Shown here piece after piece: positions 41,450 to 50,161 of a stretch of 64,000 bases of DNA. The first letter of the stretch is position 1; each line of letters starts with the position of its first letter. Source of the DNA: Vescimonas sanitatis (GTDB lineage: Bacteria > Bacillota > Clostridia > Oscillospirales > Oscillospiraceae); assembly GCF_049060325.1 (NCBI RefSeq), contig NZ_JBMGPW010000011.1, forward strand, positions 1-64,000, written 5' to 3'. Below the pieces are notes generated by a model. That model saw nothing but the letters and a program-made list of their open reading frames with translations, ran no database searches and was not told the DNA's origin. Made by a program: the position numbers and the translations under genes.

Positions 41450-43274
41450 CGCACTTCCCTCCTACAAGTTTGTTGGCGCCGCAGCCGTTGCAGCGGGTGC
41501 GGCAGTCGGGGGTGGTCAGGGACGCATAGGCCTGATGGCGCTCACGCTTCAGATAGTCCTGCGTCACGCCGGAGGAGATCATGCTCCACGGCAGCAGCTC
41601 GTCCTCGGACCGGGTGCGGTTGGCGTAGAAATGGGGGTCAAGGCCGCATTCGTCGAAGGCCTCCAGCCAGCGATCCAGGGAGAAATACTCCTCCCAGGCG
41701 TCAAGGTGAGCGCCTTTACGCCACGCTGTTTCCAACACTTTTCCCAGACGGCGGTCGCCCCGGGCCAGGACGGCCTCCAGGAAGCTGGTGTCGGAGTCGT
41801 GCCAGTTGTAGGTGACAGTCTTGGTCTTGATGGCGTCACGGAGCAGGGTCACACGGCGCTCGTACTCGGCCTTGGATATCTGCGGCTCCCACTGGAAGGC
41901 GGTATGGGGCTTGGGTACGAACCAGCTGGTGGAGACGGTGATGCGGACGCCCCGCTGCTTGTTCTGGGCGCTCTCGCGCCAGGCGTGCATGACACGGGCG
42001 GCCACGTCGGCAATGCCCAGGACGTCCTCGTCGGTCTCGGTGGGCAGGCCCAGCATGAAGTAGAGCTTCACGGCGCTGTAGCCGCCGGCGAAGGCCGTGC
42101 GGCAGCTTTGCAGCAGGTCCTCCAGTGTGACGTTCTTGTTGATGACGTCCCGCAGCCGCTGGGTGCCGGCCTCCGGCGCGAAGGTCAGGCCGGTCTTGCG
42201 GCCCTTGGCCAGCCGCTGCATCAGGTCCATGGAGAAGTTGTCGGCGCGGAGGCTGGGCAGGGACAGGCTGACATGGCGGGCATCGCAGAAGGGCTCCAGC
42301 TCGTCGCACAGGTCCGTCAGCGGCGGGTAGTCGCTGGTGGACAGGCTGGAGAGCGTGACCTCCTGATAGCCGGTGTCATCGCAGGAGCGGACGCAGTAGT
42401 CGGCGCAGAGGTCGCGGCTGCGATTACGGACCGGGCGGTAGACATAGCCCGCCTGACAGAAGCGGCAGCCGCGGATGCAGCCCCGGAACAGCTCCAGGGT
42501 GACGCGGTCCTGGACGATCTCGGTGGAGGGGACGATGGTATTTACCGGGAAATAGGACTTGTCCATGTCGTGGACGATGCGTTTTGTCACCACGGCAGGT
42601 GCGCCGTCGCGGGGCGTGATGGACGCCACGGTGCCGTCGTCGTGATAGGTCACATCGTAAAGGGACGGGACATAGATACCGTCCAGTCGGGCGGCGGCGC
42701 GGAGAAAATCGGCCTTGCTCCAGCCCTCGCGGCGGGCGCGGCGGTGGAGCTCCACCAGCTCCACGGTGACGTCCTCGCCCTCGCCCAGGCTGACCAGATC
42801 GATGAAGTCGGTCAGGGGCTCGGCGTTGTACATGGCGGTGCCGCCGGCGATGACCAGCGGGGTCAGGCCGGTGCGGTCCGCGGCGTGGAGGGGGATGTGG
42901 GCCAGGTCCAGCATATTGAGGATGGCGGGAAAGGCCATCTCGTAGCCAACGGAGAAGGCCACAATGTCATAGTCGGTGATGGGGTCGCCGGATTCCAGGG
43001 CAAAAAGGGGCATTTCCGCCTGACGCAGCTCGGCCTCCATGTCGCCCCAGGGAGCGAACACGCGCTCGCACCAGACGCCGGGGATATTGTTCATTACGCC
43101 GTAGAGGATACGCATACCCAGGTTGGACATACCGATCTCGTAGGTATCCGGGAAGCAGAAGGCGATGCGGGTGTCTACCGCCGCCTTGTCCTTGAGGATG
43201 GCGTTATATTCGCCGCCCACGTAGCGGGCGGGCTTTTGCACCCGGGGCAGGATGCGTTCCAGTCGTTTATCCAT
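41442..43274 (-). CDS. TIGR03960 B12-binding-type radical SAM protein
   Basis: The 610-residue protein has an N-terminal B12-binding-like Rossmann region (IAFCFPDTYEIGMSNLGMRILYG), the radical-SAM cluster motif CIRGCRFCQAG, and downstream barrel motifs (LTFAPEAGTQRLRDVINKNV, then VKLYFMLGLPTETDED). The end carries a CRTRCNGCGANK cysteine cluster, possibly a second metal site. It overlaps the DUF2344 gene and follows the SpoIVFB-like gene, with 47 bp between. The substrate is unknown. Confidence 0.9.
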   Translation of the reverse strand: MDKRLERILPRVQKPARYVGGEYNAILKDKAAVDTRIAFCFPDTYEIGMSNLGMRILYGVMNNIPGVWCERVFAPWGDMEAELRQAEMPLFALESGDPITDYDIVAFSVGYEMAFPAILNMLDLAHIPLHAADRTGLTPLVIAGGTAMYNAEPLTDFIDLVSLGEGEDVTVELVELHRRARREGWSKADFLRAAARLDGIYVPSLYDVTYHDDGTVASITPRDGAPAVVTKRIVHDMDKSYFPVNTIVPSTEIVQDRVTLELFRGCIRGCRFCQAGYVYRPVRNRSRDLCADYCVRSCDDTGYQEVTLSSLSTSDYPPLTDLCDELEPFCDARHVSLSLPSLRADNFSMDLMQRLAKGRKTGLTFAPEAGTQRLRDVINKNVTLEDLLQSCRTAFAGGYSAVKLYFMLGLPTETDEDVLGIADVAARVMHAWRESAQNKQRGVRITVSTSWFVPKPHTAFQWEPQISKAEYERRVTLLRDAIKTKTVTYNWHDSDTSFLEAVLARGDRRLGKVLETAWRKGAHLDAWEEYFSLDRWLEAFDECGLDPHFYANRTRSEDELLPWSMISSGVTQDYLKRERHQAYASLTTPDCRTRCNGCGANKLVGGKCDV

Positions 43275-43321
43275 GGTGTAGTCCTCTCCCCTCCCCTGCC
43301 CGACGGAGCGTGGGCGGGGAG

Positions 43322-43951
43322 CTATTTCTTGTAACAGTTTATTTTATCCGGTTTTGCGCCGTTTGGCAAGACCCCTTTTACGGCCAGCCAGAGGACGCCG
43401 GGCAGCAGGAACAGCCCCGCGCCGGTGGTCAGCGTCAGGTACAGGCACAGGACCAGCAGGGCGGCGGAGACAACGGCGCCCACCGCATAGGCCACGCGGT
43501 CGGCGGTGTAGGGCTCGGTGCAGAGCGCCGTCAGCAGCCAGAGGAGGCGGCCGCCGTCCATAGGGCGGACGGGCAGCAAATTCAGCGCGCCCAGGATCAG
43601 GTGGGCGCCGGCGAAGGGCGCCAGCGCCTCACCGCCCACGGAGGACAGCAGCGCCCAGAGCAGGAGGTTGCAGCCGGGGCCGGCAGCCACGGCCAGCAGC
43701 TCGCCGCCGTAGGACAGGCGGTGGAGGTCCGGCACGTACAGCTCCGCGCCGGTGGCGGAGAGGGTCAGGCGGCGGGGCGGCTTGTGGAACGCATGGAGGG
43801 TCAGGACGTGGGCCAGCTCGTGGCACAGGGCGGCGGATAGGAGCGCGGCAGGCAGGGTCAACCCTCGGGAGAGCAGCAGAAACGCCGCCAGCAGCACCAG
43901 CGCAGAGGGCGAGACGGTGAGGGCGGCGGATGGCTTACGCAAATGTAACAT
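43322..43951 (-). CDS. SpoIVFB-like site-2 intramembrane metalloprotease
   Basis: The 209-residue multi-helix protein has the S2P zinc motif CHELAH (H44, E45, H48) and the second metal block NLLPVRPMDGGRLL (D132). Size and topology match the SpoIVFB group, which cleaves pro-sigma-K in the mother cell. The coupled upstream gene encodes an M23 protein like SpoIVFA, its regulator, and they overlap by 17 bases. The assignment to pro-sigma-K processing rests on this pairing and on the sporulation genes in the window. Confidence 0.85.
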   Translation of the reverse strand: MLHLRKPSAALTVSPSALVLLAAFLLLSRGLTLPAALLSAALCHELAHVLTLHAFHKPPRRLTLSATGAELYVPDLHRLSYGGELLAVAAGPGCNLLLWALLSSVGGEALAPFAGAHLILGALNLLPVRPMDGGRLLWLLTALCTEPYTADRVAYAVGAVVSAALLVLCLYLTLTTGAGLFLLPGVLWLAVKGVLPNGAKPDKINCYKK

Positions 43952-44774
43952 AATAAATGGGGTTCAGATAGGTGTCGCCGTGGTGAAGTTCAAAATGCAG
44001 GTGAAAGCCGGTGGCACGGCCGGTATCCCCCATCTCGGCGATGGGGTCGCCGGCCCTCACCTGCTGGCCGTCGGAGGCGGTGATCTTACGGCAGTGGGCA
44101 TAAAGAGTGGAAAAACCGCCCTCGTGGGTAACGGTAACGTAGCTGCCCAAGTCGGTGCTGCTGCCAATAGCCGTCACCGTTCCATCGGCAAAGGCGCGGA
44201 TGACCGCGCCCTCCTCCCCCGCGATGTCCAGGCCGTAGTGAAATCGACCGTCGCCCTCCAGGGGGTCGCTGCGGCAGCCGAACAGTGAGGTGATCTGACC
44301 CGCCGAGACCGGGTCAACGTAGTCGAAGTCCAGGACCCGCTGGAGCATCTCCACATTGTCCGGCAGTGTCTCCGACCGGGAGACAGCAGGGGCGGCGGGT
44401 ATCTCCGACGTGCCGAAAACGGCGGTGTAAGCATCGTTGAGGGCGTCGGAGACGGTGGACCCGTCCGCAAAGGCCCGGCCGGCAGCGGAGAACACCTCTA
44501 CGAAGTCGGTATCGGCACCCAGCAGATCCAGCAGTGTGGCGCGGCAGCGATCCAGCGCCGCCGGAAAGAGAAATTTCATGGCGATGACCGCCAACAGCAG
44601 CGCGGCGGAGATCACCAACTGGACCATACGGCGACGGGCGCCGGGAACGGGCGCCGCAGCGGACTTCGTCCGGTCCGGGCGGGGCGCGGGGCGAGACGGG
44701 GCTTTGCGGGGCGGGACACTGCGGCGGGACGGGGCTATGCGTTTACCGGCGTAGGACACGGGGCGCTGGGACAT
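43935..44774 (-). CDS. SpoIVFA-like membrane M23 (LytM) domain protein
   Basis: The 279-residue protein has a basic, Pro/Arg-rich N-terminal segment, one membrane span (LVISAALLLAVIAMKFLF), a linker and a C-terminal LytM domain with FHYGLDIAGEEGAVI, YAHCRKI and FHLHFELHH, keeping the histidines expected of active M23 enzymes. In B. subtilis SpoIVFA holds SpoIVFB inactive and is itself degenerate in this domain. The ATG at 44774 has GGAGGTG upstream; an earlier in-frame start at 44813 lacks one. It overlaps the S2P gene. Confidence 0.83.
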   Translation of the reverse strand: MSQRPVSYAGKRIAPSRRSVPPRKAPSRPAPRPDRTKSAAAPVPGARRRMVQLVISAALLLAVIAMKFLFPAALDRCRATLLDLLGADTDFVEVFSAAGRAFADGSTVSDALNDAYTAVFGTSEIPAAPAVSRSETLPDNVEMLQRVLDFDYVDPVSAGQITSLFGCRSDPLEGDGRFHYGLDIAGEEGAVIRAFADGTVTAIGSSTDLGSYVTVTHEGGFSTLYAHCRKITASDGQQVRAGDPIAEMGDTGRATGFHLHFELHHGDTYLNPIYYVTFA

Positions 44775-44858
44775 GGCGGAACACCTCCTTCTTTTCCAGA
44801 GCACTATATGCAATAGACGAAGGCGTTAGACATACAAGTGAAAGTTGGGAAATTATAC

Positions 44859-44887
44859 TTGACAGCCGCGCCGTCAGGAAATATAAT
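44859..44887 (+). promoter_or_regulatory. Consensus promoter of tRNA-Pro
   Basis: TTGACA (44859-44864) and TATAAT (44882-44887) are exactly 17 bp apart; both hexamers are perfect. The tRNA begins 12 bp further on. Confidence 0.92.
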
Positions 44888-44898
44888 AGGAGGGCTGA

Positions 44899-44974
44899 CG
44901 GGGTGTAGCGCAGCTGGTAGCGCGCTTGGTTCGGGACCAAGAGGCCGGGGGTTCAAGTCCCCCCACTCCGACCA
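44899..44974 (+). tRNA. tRNA-Pro (anticodon CGG), likely attachment site of the accessory element
   Basis: Acceptor CGGGGTG pairs with CACTCCG (one G-U), the anticodon stem CTTGG/CCAAG encloses TTCGGGA (anticodon CGG), the T-arm has GTTCAAGTC, and CCA is encoded at 44972-44974. From this point rightward all genes are accessory and on the plus strand, so the 3' end of the tRNA is the natural candidate attL. The other end of the element is not in the window, so the direct repeat cannot be checked. Confidence 0.95.
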
Positions 44975-45032
44975 AAAAGGGAGGCCAAAAAAGATATTGG
45001 GGATAAAAACCCAGTGTTTTCAAGGCTTCCGA

Positions 45033-45069
45033 GGCCCGTAGATCAGTAGATCTACGGGCCTTATTTTAT
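45033..45069 (+). terminator. Terminator after tRNA-Pro
   Basis: GGCCCGTAGATC (45033-45044) and GATCTACGGGCC (45049-45060) form a perfect 12-bp stem around AGTA, followed by TTATTTTAT. Confidence 0.9.
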
Positions 45070-45142
45070 CGATATTTGACCTCGCACGATTCACTCAGAC
45101 GGGAGTAAAACCCGCAGGTATTAAATGATATAGAGGACAGAA

Positions 45143-45224
45143 AAAGAGCGGCGATATTTTCTGTTGGAAAATATACGCTGCTCTTTCTTTTTGCCGGGGC
45201 CTCAAAAGAGGTCCCGGCTTTTTC
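45143..45224 (+). promoter_or_regulatory. Two tandem terminator-type hairpins before the first accessory gene
   Basis: Hairpin A (45143-45186) pairs AAAGAGCGGCGATATTTTC with a slightly bulged complement and is followed by CTTTTT. Hairpin B (45193-45218) pairs GCCGGGGCCTC with GAGGTCCCGGC around AAAA and is followed by TTTTTC. Both lie within 100 bp of the first start codon at 45246, so they may be attenuators rather than the end of another transcript. Confidence 0.6.
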
Positions 45225-45245
45225 ATTTTCAGGGGAGGAATGAGT

Positions 45246-45908
45246 TTGGAAAATAAATATTTTACAGAGTTGGCACACCGCCTGCAGGCAGCCGGGATCA
45301 CCACAGGACATCCGGAGAGGAACCAGCTGACAGTGTTGCTGAACGACCAGCCGGTCCTCTTTGTTTCATCAGAGAGCGATGTGTTCCTCCTCCCTGCCGG
45401 AAGCAATCCTCCGGAGGCCAGTGAACTATACCACAAAGTTGCCCAGACTGCAGAAGAAGTGTATGCCTATGTTGAGGCGATTCAGACCGCTCCCCTCCTT
45501 CATGCCAGCGGTCTGAGTGAGAAATTCCATCTGCTGGCGGATTTTGGCGGTGCGGTGCTGGCTGGGCGTGAATTGGGAAATGGCTGGGGTTATCAGTTTG
45601 TCACCTGGATCTGGGATCATGACAGGACCGGGGTGAGTCACGGACACTATTATGAGGAGGATTTCCAAGGAGCCAAACAGGACTTCGCCGTCCGCTCCGG
45701 GCTGATCTCCAAGGCCCAGCTTTTTTTGCCGGAGGAGTTAACGCAGCTCTATCGGGCCACAGACTATCTGCTGGATGAAGGACCTGAGCCGGAGGATGGC
45801 CAGCTCAAGGCCCTGCAGACTTCAAGAACAAAGATCGAATACACTGTCCCGGATCTGGTAGAGCGTTTGGAACAAAGCCAGGGACAGGAGCCACAAATGA
45901 ATCTGTAA
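45246..45908 (+). CDS. Hypothetical protein of the accessory element
   Basis: I do not recognise the family. The 220-residue soluble protein has a central aromatic stretch (GWGYQFVTWIWDHDRTGVSHGHYYEEDFQGAKQDFAVRSGLI) resembling conserved blocks in hypothetical proteins of Clostridia conjugative elements, and ends with a polar linker and PQMNL. The start is taken as TTG at 45246, six bases after GGGGAGG; an ATG at 45240 would leave almost no spacing. It is the first gene after the tRNA boundary and the tandem hairpins. Confidence 0.65.
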   Translation: MENKYFTELAHRLQAAGITTGHPERNQLTVLLNDQPVLFVSSESDVFLLPAGSNPPEASELYHKVAQTAEEVYAYVEAIQTAPLLHASGLSEKFHLLADFGGAVLAGRELGNGWGYQFVTWIWDHDRTGVSHGHYYEEDFQGAKQDFAVRSGLISKAQLFLPEELTQLYRATDYLLDEGPEPEDGQLKALQTSRTKIEYTVPDLVERLEQSQGQEPQMNL

Positions 45909-45986
45909 ACGCACCGGAAGAATGGGGCCTGCATCTGCCGATGGGCAGAAAAGCAGGCCCCGTTCTTTATGCAGAAAGGAACAGCA

Positions 45987-46673
45987 ATGACAAAATATTT
46001 TTCAAAAGACACTCCGTTGGCCAGTTTGGAGCGGATGATGATGAGTGTTCCCGGCTTTCAGAAACGGGGTGGCGGGATGATGGTTCTGTGCAGATTCCAT
46101 TACAAAAAAGAGGATGTGGACTGCGCCTACTGCCAGAGCTATATGCGGCATACCTGTCAGGCGTCTGTTTGCCCATACATTCCGGAGCGGTTGGAAGCAG
46201 GGACTGTTAGCTACCAGGAACTTGCGGAGGGATGCCTCCACATGGCAGGCCACCAAAAGCTATGGAACCGGCTCAGCTCTCTTCCCAAAGGAAAGTCGCT
46301 TCCTCTCGTGTTGGAACCGGCCCATCGGCGCAGGCTGTCTGAGTGGCTGGAGGCTGGCATAGCCACCAGCTGCCCCCACGAGCTGGCGGCTGCCTATCTG
46401 CTCTCTTCCCGCGCCGGGCTCTGGCGGAGAGTGCTTCCCCATATATCTCACGGCAGGATCGATTTCTCCTCCATTTCCCTGCGGGGGATCGACCCGCGGG
46501 ACTATCCTGTGTACAGGGCGGCCAAGGGCCTCTACTGCGGGACGCTGCTCATTACTTCCTCAGAATTGGCGGACGAGGAACAGGTCAGCAGCGAAGCCTT
46601 CGGTGATATTCTCAACGCTATGCTAATCGCGCGGTATGGAAAATCGATCATGGCTGCGGAGGTGAGAAAATGA
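45987..46673 (+). CDS. Hypothetical cysteine-containing protein
   Basis: The 228-residue protein has a cysteine-rich region near its start (MVLCRFHYKKEDVDCAYCQSYMRHTCQASVCPY) with five to six cysteines that could bind zinc, then a mainly helical remainder. I do not recognise the family, though similar proteins accompany ArdA-like genes in related elements. The ATG at 45987 follows AAAGGAAC. Its stop overlaps the next gene's start by 4 bases (ATGA). Confidence 0.6.
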   Translation: MTKYFSKDTPLASLERMMMSVPGFQKRGGGMMVLCRFHYKKEDVDCAYCQSYMRHTCQASVCPYIPERLEAGTVSYQELAEGCLHMAGHQKLWNRLSSLPKGKSLPLVLEPAHRRRLSEWLEAGIATSCPHELAAAYLLSSRAGLWRRVLPHISHGRIDFSSISLRGIDPRDYPVYRAAKGLYCGTLLITSSELADEEQVSSEAFGDILNAMLIARYGKSIMAAEVRK

Positions 46674-47866
46674 GCTATGTGATCCAAGCGGTGCTAAGCA
46701 ACGCCCAGCATCCGGAATATGGCCAGGTCACGATACCCTTCCCCATCCCCAATCAGAACTATGACTGCACGATAGAGCTGCTGGAACCCCTGGAGATCGG
46801 CGATACGCTCCGGCAGGATTGTCAGGTGGATGAGTTGGACAGCTTCTATACCGTCCTGAACGCTCTGATCGGCACACAGGTCACCCTTGATGAACTGGAC
46901 TATCTGGCCAAGCGGCTGGACAGCTTTGATGACGGAGAGGCCGCCCAGTTCCAGGGGATGGCCCACAAGCTGGGGCTCTCGAAAATAAAGGACCTCATCA
47001 ATCTGACCTTCTGCTGCCAGAAGGCCACTGTGATCACCGATTTTTCCGACCTTGAAAAAATCGGGCGGGAACATTACATGAATTTGAATGGCGGCTGTGC
47101 CAGAACAGAAGATCTGGAGGCGCTGGATGGGACCGAAACTGCCTATTTGCTCATTGACAGCGGAGCCGGGACAGTCACTCCCTATGGTGTGGCCTATGAC
47201 AACAGCATGAAGTTGGAGCCGCTCTACAATGGGCGGCAGTTTCCGGAATATCTTTATGACAACAGCAGCATGGGATTGAAAATTGTACCAGCAGAAAACC
47301 AAGCCCCGGAACTGCTTTGGCTCCCCGCGTCAGAGCAGCAGATTCGCCGCACCCTGCTGCGGGCAGGCTGGCAGGATCCTGACCATGCGGACTACACGAT
47401 AGATGTATTCCTGCTTCAGAAGGAGGCCGGCAGGATACTGAATGAAAAGCGAGACAGCCTGCATTCACTCAATGCCATGTGCGGTGCCATTGCAAAACTG
47501 GAGCAGAAAGACAGGGATAAGCTGGAAGCTGTGATCGTATTTGCAGAACCTGAGAATGCCGGTGCGATCCGTCGTCTGGCTGAAAATCTGGAGCAGTTCG
47601 ACTTTATTCCCGGCATCCACACTCCAGAAGAATATGGAAGATACATGATCCGAGAGTCCGGCCGGTTTGAATATGATGATATTCTGGAGGCCTTCTACGA
47701 TTACGAGGGCTATGGGCAGCACCGCATCCAACAGGAAAATGGCCGCTTCAGTGGCTATGGTTATGTGTCCTATCCCGGAACAATGGCGCTGGAGGATCTG
47801 ATGGCAGAAGACCCAGCCGAAGCATATCAAGCGGAACAGGGCCTTCAGATGGGTGGGCTGGAATGA
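46670..47866 (+). CDS. ArdA-like antirestriction family protein with two modules
   Basis: The 398-residue acidic protein carries two copies of a helical module that resembles the ArdA-type domain of Firmicutes elements: module 1 around residues 70-140 (LDELDYLAKRLDSFDDGE, then KDLINLTFCCQKATVITDF) and module 2 around 262-350 (LNAMCGAIAKLEQKDRDKLEAVI, then IRRLAENLEQFDFIPGIHTPEEYGRYMIRESG). ArdA proteins mimic DNA to block type I restriction as an element enters a new host. It ends in QMGGLE and overlaps the next gene. Two paralogues lie at 55081 and 56327. Confidence 0.7.
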   Translation: MSYVIQAVLSNAQHPEYGQVTIPFPIPNQNYDCTIELLEPLEIGDTLRQDCQVDELDSFYTVLNALIGTQVTLDELDYLAKRLDSFDDGEAAQFQGMAHKLGLSKIKDLINLTFCCQKATVITDFSDLEKIGREHYMNLNGGCARTEDLEALDGTETAYLLIDSGAGTVTPYGVAYDNSMKLEPLYNGRQFPEYLYDNSSMGLKIVPAENQAPELLWLPASEQQIRRTLLRAGWQDPDHADYTIDVFLLQKEAGRILNEKRDSLHSLNAMCGAIAKLEQKDRDKLEAVIVFAEPENAGAIRRLAENLEQFDFIPGIHTPEEYGRYMIRESGRFEYDDILEAFYDYEGYGQHRIQQENGRFSGYGYVSYPGTMALEDLMAEDPAEAYQAEQGLQMGGLE

Positions 47867-48630
47867 AACAACAGAAAAAGAACTGGCCTGCTGAAAGCAA
47901 TATGACTGCCCTAAAAACACTGTCGCACACACTCCTGCATCTTGATATCCAACCTACAAAAATGTCACCGCTGGTGGTCAAGCACCCCTTTACAGACAGC
48001 GGCCTGGCTGGGATATATGCCGAGGATGGCAGCCTTTCGGTGGGAAATCTGCTGGACAGCCCTGATGCACTCCGCACTTGGAGGGAGAATTTCAGTCGGC
48101 GGATCAATGAAGCAGAAACGGCCATGAACCTCTTTTGTATGATTACGAAACCCTATCAATTCGGCTATCTGAGACTGGCGGCGGCACATCTGTCCGAGCA
48201 GGATATGGCCTCATTTCTCTCCTATGCATGGATCAGTACGGAAAGCCCCAACAATGACCCAAATCTCAGCCAAAGAGAACTGCTGTCCATGTTCCGATCC
48301 CTTGACCCGCAGAAGCTGATGGATCAGGAGGAATACACACAGTTCCAGAACTTGGACGATGTGGTGACGGTTTATCGCGGTGTGACATCGTATAACGCCA
48401 ACAACATCAAGGCCCTGTCATGGACTCTGAACCGTGAAGTAGCTGAGTGGTTTGTCCACCGTTATGGCGAGGACGGCATAGTCTATGAAGCACAGATCAA
48501 CAAAGAGCACACCTATGCCCTTTTTCTGGGCAGAAATGAGGAGGAAGTCATCGTTGACCCCAAGCGCCTCATCAATCTTGTCCCATCCCCATCACAAGAG
48601 CCAGTTCAGGGCCCAGATTTATCTATGTAG
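47863..48630 (+). CDS. ADP-ribosyltransferase-like protein
   Basis: The 255-residue protein has, in its C-terminal half, the ordered motifs of arginine-type (R-S-E) ADP-ribosyltransferases: VYRG (R172), ALSWTL (S186-W-T) in the STS position, and NEEEVIV (E226-x-E228) as the E-x-E motif. This is pattern-based; no search was possible. Such domains act as toxins, phage host-takeover enzymes or protein modifiers. It has no signal peptide. The start overlaps the preceding gene (ATGA). Its C-terminus is GPDLSM. Confidence 0.6.
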   Translation: MKQQKKNWPAESNMTALKTLSHTLLHLDIQPTKMSPLVVKHPFTDSGLAGIYAEDGSLSVGNLLDSPDALRTWRENFSRRINEAETAMNLFCMITKPYQFGYLRLAAAHLSEQDMASFLSYAWISTESPNNDPNLSQRELLSMFRSLDPQKLMDQEEYTQFQNLDDVVTVYRGVTSYNANNIKALSWTLNREVAEWFVHRYGEDGIVYEAQINKEHTYALFLGRNEEEVIVDPKRLINLVPSPSQEPVQGPDLSM

Positions 48631-48732
48631 TGGAAGTCAAAAACATTTTTCAATTTCAGATAGCTATTGCTGTCAGAGTGTGGTAGTGTTCGTGTCGAAT
48701 ACCGATTGACCGGGAATGAGGAGGCGCAAATA

Positions 48733-49257
48733 TTGAAATTGAAGATGACTTTAGATGAACTGATCAACACTATGGAACCGCAAGTCCGGAAGGATAAAGC
48801 CCTAATCTCCAAATGCATCGACGGCCTCACAGAATACGCCGCTGAGCTGCGGCAGAAAGCAGGAGATCCGGGCAAGGCGCAGACCCCGGACCTCCGCCGC
48901 TTGGTGAGCGAACTGGAGGGTTGTTGGGGCCTGGATACCGAGGTCGTAGACTATGTGGCAGCCTTTGACCGGAAGATACAGGAAGCGGATCAGGCAACCC
49001 ACCCATGGGCCCCCACACAGGAGCAGAGGGGCGCTGTGATGAAAGGGATATGTCTCCATTCCGTGGATATAATTTCCAGTCTTGGGGCCGATGATGCCAG
49101 AGGCCGGGTGGCAGGATGTGAAAGGCTGATACAGGAAATCGCCGGATTCTGGGATTTTGACTCCCTGGTACCGGATGACTTATGCGCCCAAATAGAAGCC
49201 TCCCTCAAAGAGCAGGAGGTATGGGAAAACACGGTGGAGATGGGAGGGATACAATGA
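48733..49257 (+). CDS. Hypothetical helical protein of the accessory element
   Basis: The approximately 174-residue product is acidic and helical, with two similar stretches (GLTEYAAELRQKAGDPGKAQ to ELEGCWGLDTEVVDYVAAF, and GICLHSVDIISSLGADDARG to EIAGFWDFDSLVPDDL), suggesting an internal duplication with a W-x-D/L-D motif. I do not recognise the family. TTG at 48733 is proposed as start, with AGGAGG 8-9 bases upstream; an ATG at 48745 is possible. It ends in VEMGGIQ and its stop overlaps the next ATG. Confidence 0.6.
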   Translation: MKLKMTLDELINTMEPQVRKDKALISKCIDGLTEYAAELRQKAGDPGKAQTPDLRRLVSELEGCWGLDTEVVDYVAAFDRKIQEADQATHPWAPTQEQRGAVMKGICLHSVDIISSLGADDARGRVAGCERLIQEIAGFWDFDSLVPDDLCAQIEASLKEQEVWENTVEMGGIQ

Positions 49258-49979
49258 GCATCAATGTCTGGACCGATCCCATGCAGCACGCCGAATTGTT
49301 TGGAAAGCCTGTGCTCTTTACCAACTGGCTGATCCTGCGGGATTTGGTTCCCAAGGGCTGGCACTGCTATGATCTGCAGGGCACACAGAATAATCCGAAT
49401 GGCCATGCTGCGCTGGTTGACAGGGAAAATATCTTCCACACAGGAACCATCCTCTCTCCCCAGCCCCTGAAGCGTGAAGGCACTGTCTCCCGCCGGGTCA
49501 ATGGCAGCTTTCATCTGCTGGGTGAGGAAATGACGCTGGAGCAGTTCTGTGAGAAACATGATCTGGAATATCCCCAGGACACGCGAGAGTTCATACTGCG
49601 CCCCGCCTCTCCGGATGAGGCGGGGTTATTCTATTCCATGGATGCGGAGGAGGACAGGGTCCTGGGGACAGTGGGCCACCTGCGGATAGACTTCGGCCAT
49701 GGTGGAAAGGAGTTCTGGCATACCTGGTGGCCTCATAACGACGACCAGTTCAACACACCGGAATTCAAGGATATTCTGCAGCGGTTTGTAGACAGCCTGC
49801 GGCAGGATGGCCCCTTAAAGGATCTGAAAGCCATGAGTACCTACTGTTGGCAGCACGGCGGCCCTATCACAGAAGATAAGCGCAGCTATGGCTATCTCGT
49901 AGAAGTGGGAAATTACCGTCTCTGCCTCCGCTGCACCCCTGTTATGGGCGACTATCAAGGGTACTGTTTATGTGCTTGA
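49254..49979 (+). CDS. LPD28-domain protein, 5' part of a gene split by the RIT element
   Basis: The 241-residue protein begins with an LPD28-like domain (AELFGKPVLFTNWLILRDLVPKGWHCYDLQGTQ) as in polyvalent proteins of mobile elements, then a second domain (DFGHGGKEFWHTWWPHNDDQFNTPEFKDILQRFVDSLRQ, ending RCTPVMGDYQG). The reading frame stops 12 bp before the RIT left inverted repeat at an abnormal end (YCLCA). The sequence that appears to continue it (YYLYCYDLHQQEL) lies after the right repeat at 53459. I infer that one gene was interrupted. Confidence 0.7.
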   Translation: MSINVWTDPMQHAELFGKPVLFTNWLILRDLVPKGWHCYDLQGTQNNPNGHAALVDRENIFHTGTILSPQPLKREGTVSRRVNGSFHLLGEEMTLEQFCEKHDLEYPQDTREFILRPASPDEAGLFYSMDAEEDRVLGTVGHLRIDFGHGGKEFWHTWWPHNDDQFNTPEFKDILQRFVDSLRQDGPLKDLKAMSTYCWQHGGPITEDKRSYGYLVEVGNYRLCLRCTPVMGDYQGYCLCA

Positions 49980-49991
49980 GCACATAAGAGA

Positions 49992-50081
49992 TAATATGTG
50001 ACGAGTTTGTCACGAGGGCGGTGGTGGGCGAAATGACTTGAAATAAGGGATTTTTTCATAAAAACACCTCACATAATATTT
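49992..50081 (+). repeat. RIT left terminal inverted repeat
   Basis: Begins TAATATGTGACGAGTTTGTC and ends CACATAATATTT. It matches the reverse complement of 53373-53462 except at two positions in the middle of the repeat. Confidence 0.95.
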
Positions 50082-50161
50082 TGCGCTTGTCTGTCTGCGC
50101 ACACCTTGGGATAATGAAAATAGTCGCTGATACAGTAAAATTTTCAAAGGAGTGATGCAGT

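Noticed and set aside
49971..49984. TGTGCTTGAGCACA as a regulator operator
   Set aside because: It is inside the damaged gene end next to the RIT repeat, with no promoter nearby; more likely part of the insertion scar.
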